Assembly: GCA_002366835.1 (NCBI GenBank) | Contig: DFBZ01000165.1 | Location: 23,945-34,394, forward strand | DNA: 10,450 nt | Source: Gammaproteobacteria bacterium UBA3067 | Lineage (GTDB): Bacteria; Pseudomonadota; Gammaproteobacteria; Pseudomonadales; UBA3067 | Reading direction: 5' to 3' | Part shown: positions 7,589-10,450 of the stretch, in pieces | Layout: each line of letters starts with the position of its first letter | Numbering within the stretch: position 1 is the first letter of the stretch | The notes under the pieces: generated by a model | The model's input: only the letters and a program-made list of their open reading frames with translations | Databases searched by the model: none | Told to the model about the DNA's origin: nothing | Program-made: the position numbers and the translations under genes

Positions 7589-7867
7589 CTATGCGATTGC
7601 AGCTTCCTCAGCCCCTGTCTCCATAACAGCTTTAGCATCTTGCGACGCGATAGGTTTCAGCAGTCGCCCGTATGCTTGCGTGCCAAAATCCGTTTCATAA
7701 TCTTTACCGTTCCACGTGAGCTTGCCGGCTATAAACACCTTGTCCACGACACCATCAGAGCGATTGAGCATCTGGTCATGATCGAATAATTCCCGATACT
7801 GTATACCCGTATTTGCCAAAGAGTCGTAGTTTAATAACTCTTCCGGGTAAAGTTCGCTGTATTGCAA
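7589..7867 (-). pseudogene. C-terminal remnant, probably of an amidohydrolase
   Basis: This open frame of 92 codons has no proper start: the nominal first codon is TTG without a ribosome binding site, and the frame runs back into the oppositely oriented sigma-factor remnant. The readable part contains a segment from DKVFIAGKLTWNG to FGTQAYGRLLKP. This resembles the last beta-strand and C-terminal tail of amidohydrolase or D-aminoacylase-type enzymes, where a 'VFVxGKxxWxxG' strand ends the protein. The metal-binding TIM-barrel core expected upstream is absent, so it cannot be a functional enzyme. The piece probably survived a deletion or rearrangement that joined it to the sigma remnant at about 7845-7870. 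The family assignment rests on one short motif and is tentative; it could be the tail of another hydrolase. Confidence 0.4.
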
Positions 7868-8218
7868 ATAAGGGACAAGGCCTTGGCGGAAGATGCCGTT
7901 CAGGAGGCCCTCATCGGTGCATTGAAGAACGCAGGTTCTTTTAGGCGGCGTTCAGCCCTGAAGGCCTGGGTATTTGCTATCTTAAAAAATAAAATTGCTG
8001 ATGTACCCAGAAAAAAACAACGAATAAGCGAGAGTAGCCGCTTATTGCAGGATGAAGAAGAAAACTTGAACACGCTGTTTGATAACAAGGGATACTGGAA
8101 AGTGGACAAACGCCACTATGGTGACCTGCCGAAGTAGTTCACGTATTCCCCCAAAGCCCTGCCCCAGCAGATTACGAAAACCTGCTTTTTGTTTGGGCAG
8201 CGCTCGGCGGAGTTATAA
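7862..8218 (+). pseudogene. Decayed ECF-type sigma-70 factor gene
   Basis: The frame encodes sigma region 2, which binds core RNA polymerase and the -10 element: LQIRDKALAEDAVQEALIGA is the region 2.1/2.2 helix, and SALKAWVFAILKNKIADV, followed by basic residues, is region 2.3/2.4. After LFDNKGYWKVDKR, where relatives continue through a linker into region 4, the frame changes character and stops at TAG (8135-8137). The same frame then continues with a segment containing ALPQQITKTCF, which resembles the 'LPxxTARVFMxRE' start of region 4, and ends at TAA (8216-8218). About 15 linker residues and nearly all of region 4 are missing, as is the N-terminus; the only start is a TTG without a ribosome binding site. 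The frame is open a little upstream of 7862, perhaps to about 7844. It is therefore not expected to make a working sigma factor. No anti-sigma gene is nearby. Confidence 0.75.
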
Positions 8219-8242
8219 CTCTGAAGGCTCCGACTTTGACTA

Positions 8243-9235
8243 TTAATTAAATGGCGTAGGCTTGGGCGTTTTATCTGTGGACGGCGGCAAAATTGGTAGC
8301 GTGAACGAAGGCTGCTCCCCCGTCAGTGTTTTGAGAAAGGCAACAATCTGTGCATTTTCTTTCTTATTGAAGGTTTTCCCAAGTTGTATTTGGCCCATCG
8401 TATCAACCGCTTCACTTAAGGTTTCAGCCTCTCCATCATGAAAGTAGGGATAGGTTAGCTCAACGTTTCTCAGTGTTGGCACCTTGAATTTGAAGCGATC
8501 CATCTCTTTCCCCGTAACACCAGCGAGACCGATGGCCTTACTATTTGTTTTATAGGGCTTAATCACCCCCATTTTTTGAAATGAGTTCCCGCCGACTGCA
8601 GCACCATTGTGGCAAGAAATACAGCCGCTACTTTTAAATAACGCATACCCTTCTAGCTCATCTTTTGTAATGGCATTTTTATCTCCCTCCAGCCATTGAT
8701 CGAAGCGAGAATTGACTGTTACCAAGGTTTTTTCAAATTCAGCTATAGCTTTAGTAACATGGTCCAGGGTTATTTTTGACGTAGAAAATACCTGTTTAAA
8801 TTCTGCTCGATAAGCAGGAATCGATTCCAGAACAGAAATCGCTAGCACGTGGGTTGAAGCCATTTCACCGGGGTTTGCGATGGGGCCACCGGCTTGCTCT
8901 TGTAAGTCTTTGGCACGGCCATCCCAAAATTGCGCAATATTCATGCTGGCATTAAGAACTGTGGGAGAGTTTATAGGGCCTTGATGCCAGATGTGCCCAA
9001 TAGATGTCTTTAGATTATCTGTGCCACCCATGCTTAAATTGTGGCAAGAATTACAGGAAATAAACCCGGATTTAGAGAGGCGCGGATCAAAAAATAGCTT
9101 TTTCCCCAGCTCGGCCTCAGCATGATTAATATTTGTAGCTGGCGAAATCGCTTGAATAGGTTCTTGGGCGGAAACACCGCCCGAACCCAAAAATAGTCCG
9201 GTGAAAAATAGGGTTATAAGTCCAGTAATCTTCAT
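8243..9235 (-). CDS. ccp: Periplasmic diheme cytochrome c peroxidase
   Basis: The 330-residue protein reduces hydrogen peroxide to water in the periplasm with electrons from small c-type cytochromes. A Sec signal peptide (about residues 1-23, VSA before QEP) precedes two heme-binding CxxCH motifs, CNSCH (61-65) and CISCH (205-209). SIGHIW holds His81, the distal ligand region of the peroxidatic heme. FWDGRA (103-108) has the conserved Trp between the hemes, and NPGEM (121-125) the catalytic Glu124. PYFHDG (263-268) and MGQIQLG (280-286), with axial Met280, belong to the electron-transfer heme domain. All key residues of the bacterial CcpA family are present, so it should be active. A proline-rich tail of about 20 residues closes the protein. 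The ATG at 9235 gives a proper signal peptide; AGAGTAGAG upstream is only a loose ribosome binding site. Flanking genes are all decayed, so it is monocistronic. Control by a redox regulator is likely for the family, but no clear FNR box is visible. Confidence 0.96.
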   Translation of the reverse strand: MKITGLITLFFTGLFLGSGGVSAQEPIQAISPATNINHAEAELGKKLFFDPRLSKSGFISCNSCHNLSMGGTDNLKTSIGHIWHQGPINSPTVLNASMNIAQFWDGRAKDLQEQAGGPIANPGEMASTHVLAISVLESIPAYRAEFKQVFSTSKITLDHVTKAIAEFEKTLVTVNSRFDQWLEGDKNAITKDELEGYALFKSSGCISCHNGAAVGGNSFQKMGVIKPYKTNSKAIGLAGVTGKEMDRFKFKVPTLRNVELTYPYFHDGEAETLSEAVDTMGQIQLGKTFNKKENAQIVAFLKTLTGEQPSFTLPILPPSTDKTPKPTPFN

Positions 9236-9267
9236 ACTCTACTCTGCTTGTGATTGAAAAAAAGATT

Positions 9268-9295
9268 CACTAAGTAGAAATAATTCTACTTAGTG
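9268..9295. promoter_or_regulatory. Perfect 12-bp inverted repeat upstream of ccp
   Basis: CACTAAGTAGAA (9268-9279) and TTCTACTTAGTG (9284-9295) are exact reverse complements with a four-base spacer. The palindrome ends 33 bases before the peroxidase ATG. It is flanked by T-runs on both strands: TTTTT directly after it on the plus strand, and seven T after AATC on the minus strand. It may therefore be an operator for a dimeric regulator of ccp or a bidirectional terminator shielding ccp from upstream transcripts. The low GC content of the stem makes the operator reading at least as likely. The sequence decides only that the repeat exists. Confidence 0.6.
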
Positions 9296-9376
9296 TTTTT
9301 AGGATACTTCAGATTCCCCCCAATGGGTAGCATTAGCATTTACTTCGGTAATCCAATTTACTGCAGGAGGGAAAGC

Positions 9377-9439
9377 ATGTTGACTGTAATGCTAGCAGGA
9401 GTTTGCTACGCATGTTTAGTGATTCGGATTGATGGCTAA
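9377..9439 (+). CDS. Possible 20-residue peptide with a strong ribosome binding site
   Basis: An ATG at 9377 is preceded by GGAGG at good spacing and opens a frame of 20 codons plus stop. The product is hydrophobic in the middle and matches nothing I recognise. It lies in a decayed region, and the ribosome binding site could be the leftover start of a lost gene. It is listed only because the start signal is unusually good for this window. Confidence 0.2.
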   Translation: MLTVMLAGVCYACLVIRIDG

Positions 9440-9543
9440 ATATGAGATTTAGTTATCGAGCAGGGTGGCCGAATATCAAAAAAGCAGCCCCGCTGTTGAC
9501 ACTCAGGAATTTCCACACCCATAAAGGCGCGCTTACAAACTCC

Positions 9544-9775
9544 TTAGCCATTTTTACTATGACAGACCGCTTGGATTTTATTCCCCTCTGGGTCGCGAAC
9601 ATAAGCGGAATAATAGTTTGGGTGATGATGTGGCCTTAGGCCCGGTTGTTTGGCCGTAAGCAACCGGGCCTTCGGCATTAAACAACGTGTTAATTCCAAG
9701 AACGCCTAAAACGGCATCATAAAATTTTGCAACTTTATTTGGATCGCTTGAACCGATGGTTACATGGCTAAACAT
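9544..9775 (-). pseudogene. VOC-family (glyoxalase/bleomycin-resistance fold) gene with an internal deletion
   Basis: The start is intact: an AAGGA ribosome binding site precedes the ATG at 9775, and the first 47 codons encode a typical VOC N-terminus (MFSHVTIGSSDPNKVAKFYD, then VLGVLGINTLF and GPVAYGQTTGPK). At about 9634 the reading frame shifts by one base. A second frame then encodes the family's C-terminal end (HHHPNYYSAYVRDPEGNKIQ, ending AVCHSKNG) down to TAA at 9544-9546. Together the two halves give about 76 residues where relatives have about 125, so some 50 residues of the middle, including a metal-ligand strand, are gone. The original frame, left unshifted, runs 18 residues further to a stop at 9578. 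VOC proteins bind a divalent metal and act as isomerases, dioxygenases or drug-binding proteins; this copy cannot complete the fold. Confidence 0.85.
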
Positions 9776-9989
9776 TGTTTTTCCTTTTTAAGTTAACTCA
9801 TTGCTCAAATTCCGGGGTTCAAAATGGGCGAGAACTTCCGGTGGGTTCCGATCAACAGCGTGGATGCAGCAGGCACCGCGATATGGATGAAAGCAGTAGA
9901 GTTGAACCTGAAACAAGGGCAACGAATCGATAATGCCAAAATCATAGCGGCAAAGCACCGTCAAACCAAAAGGGTCAGAGTAATTGACA
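9776..9989. other. Unassigned stretch between the VOC and transposase remnants
   Basis: Both strands are open over most of this stretch: a minus frame ending at 9788 and a plus frame from the ATG at 9824 to 10084. Neither has a convincing ribosome binding site or a motif I recognise, and the plus frame runs antisense through the transposase remnant. It may be the non-coding end of the element that carried the transposase, or remains of another gene. Confidence 0.35.
9972..9980. repeat. GGGTCAGAG motif at the 3' end of the transposase remnant
   Basis: GGGTCAGAG (followed by TAATTGACA) lies ten bases past the end of the RAYT reading frame. From memory, such GGGGTCAGAG-type sequences are often found at the ends of RAYT-type transposase genes in gammaproteobacteria, so it may mark the former element boundary. 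A complementary CTCTGACC occurs at 10011-10018 inside the remnant's coding sequence. Confidence 0.3.
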
Positions 9990-10229
9990 TTAGCTCCTTG
10001 CCCAATATTCCTCTGACCTCCTGCCACCTCCCCTTGCCAGAGATTAGACACGCCTGCCCGTTTGTTTTTCTATTTGCAGCTTAAACCGCTCATCACCTAA
10101 TGCCCAGGCTCGGTTAATCGAATCGCGTATTTCTTCGAGTGTATAGGCCGGTATCATCTTGTCAAATAGAGAGGTAATTATAGCTAGTGCCCATCCATAA
10201 ACAGGTTGTTTTGAGTAAAATGCCTTAAT
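9990..10229 (-). pseudogene. C-terminal remnant of a REP-associated tyrosine transposase (RAYT)
   Basis: Read on the minus strand from 10229, the frame contains LFDKMIPAYTLEEIRDSINR directly followed by AWALGDERFKLQIEKQTGRR. This is the characteristic C-terminal helix region of RAYT (Y1_Tnp-family, REP-associated) transposases, with 'LGDxRFxxxIExxTGRR' as its hallmark. After GRRV comes an in-frame TAA (10044-10046). The same frame then continues with SLARGGGRRSEEYWARS to a second stop at 9990-9992, matching the 'RGGDRRS' tail usual in this family, so the first stop is a premature mutation. The catalytic HUH motif and active-site tyrosine, which lie in the N-terminal part, are absent upstream, where the frame closes at 10230-10232. 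The copy is inactive. RAYT proteins mobilise REP sequences; no clear REP hairpin with a GTAG tetranucleotide is visible here. Confidence 0.78.
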
Positions 10230-10360
10230 TTATTCTGCTGTGGAACGCAGCATATGGGATTCAGTGCTTGGTTCGTGTGCTTCTCCCCGAAAAAGGTTAA
10301 TGTTTAATCTATTTGCTGTTTTTTAGGCACTGAGAAGCCTAAGTCTACCCAAATAAGTCT

Positions 10361-10450
10361 CTAATCGTGAGTGCTTGTATCGTTAACGCCAGCTAGCCAG
10401 GCTGCAGGCGAGCCATCCTTACCAAGTTGTAGCTGATCACCGATGACCAA
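10361..10450 (-). CDS. Partial open frame at the right edge, product unknown
   Basis: On the minus strand 29 codons read in from the window edge (beginning LVIGDQLQLGKDGSPAAWLA) and end at TAG (10361-10363). The composition looks protein-like, with no stops in a region otherwise rich in them, but the fragment is too short to identify and may itself be part of the decayed segment. If real, it is the C-terminal end of a gene lying beyond the window. Confidence 0.3.
   Translation of the reverse strand: MVIGDQLQLGKDGSPAAWLAGVNDTSTHD

Larger units (their letters stand above)
9236..9543. other. Intergenic stretch upstream of the peroxidase
   Basis: These 308 bases hold the peroxidase 5' region with a perfect palindrome (9268-9295) and a 20-codon plus-strand frame with a strong ribosome binding site (9377-9439). 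A short minus-strand stem CAGC-GGG-GCTG followed by six T (around 9479-9497) might terminate the former VOC transcript. Otherwise I see no recognisable gene; a plus-strand open frame from 9442 mostly overlaps the VOC remnant antisense and looks spurious. Confidence 0.5.

Noticed and set aside
9236..9267. FNR/ANR or CRP box upstream of ccp
   Set aside because: GTGA and TCAC half-sites occur around a T-run, but the spacing is 13 bases instead of 6, and TTGAT-N4-ATCAA is absent.
7574..9535. Shared AAGCGCGCCTT 11-mer just after the stops of the amidohydrolase-like and VOC remnants
   Set aside because: Several chance 11-base matches are expected in a window of this size, and the flanks do not extend the match. 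The similar position relative to the stops is not enough.
9788..10051. Minus-strand frame containing VNYSDPFGLT, resembling the end of an RHS repeat core
   Set aside because: The DPFGL-like string is the translation of the GGGTCAGAG-containing stretch at the transposase end. No other RHS motif is present, and upstream the frame overlaps the RAYT remnant in a different frame.
10321..10346. TTAGGC...GCCTAA inverted repeat as an integron attC site, which would suit a VOC cassette
   Set aside because: attC ends run GCCTAAC...GTTAGGC, the opposite order, and the arms lie only eight bases apart. No integrase or second site is seen.
1..10450. CRISPR arrays, tRNA or rRNA genes, toxin-antitoxin pairs, phage genes
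   Set aside because: No regularly spaced repeats, cloverleaf candidates, rRNA-like blocks or paired small genes with good start signals were seen by eye.

Overview
The window looks like a chromosomal segment of a free-living, probably marine gammaproteobacterium. This is inferred from gene content: an ArsC-like gene followed by a DUF2069-type membrane gene, an E. coli-like GlpG rhomboid, a diheme cytochrome c peroxidase, and a large Cys-lipoprotein with an EF-hand-like loop. Nothing in the sequence fixes the genus.

Layout. Positions 1-165 hold no gene I can support. A short plus-strand pair follows: an ArsC/Spx-family reductase (166-510) and a small four-helix DUF2069-like membrane protein (527-892). 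From about 928 to 7401 all real genes are on the minus strand. In transcription order they are: a GlpG-type rhomboid protease (7401-6535); a 680-residue secreted lipoprotein (6367-4325) ending at a clear intrinsic terminator (about 4265-4235); a GT4 glycosyltransferase (4135-3029) overlapping by ATGA a membrane-anchored polysaccharide deacetylase (3032-2214); and a membrane-bound GGDEF diguanylate cyclase (2112-928). The glycosyltransferase and deacetylase probably work together on a cell-surface glycan. The cyclase makes c-di-GMP, but its link to them is only proximity.

The right part (about 7400-10450) is a gene graveyard around one intact gene, a diheme cytochrome c peroxidase (9235-8243). 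Its flanks hold: a C-terminal remnant that looks like an amidohydrolase; a sigma-70 (ECF) remnant with region 2 intact, a premature TAG and a decayed in-frame tail; a VOC (glyoxalase/bleomycin-resistance fold) gene with a good ribosome binding site but an internal deletion and a frame change; and the C-terminal end of a REP-associated tyrosine transposase (RAYT) with an in-frame stop. A partial unidentified reading frame runs off the right edge. A perfect 12-bp inverted repeat sits just upstream of the peroxidase.

I found no convincing new defence, CRISPR, toxin-antitoxin or biosynthetic system. The most useful second looks are the decayed segment with its transposase debris, the palindrome upstream of the peroxidase, the glycosyltransferase-deacetylase pair, and the orphan lipoprotein. 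Several default longest-frame starts are TTG codons that I judged wrong and moved; the reasons are given per gene.
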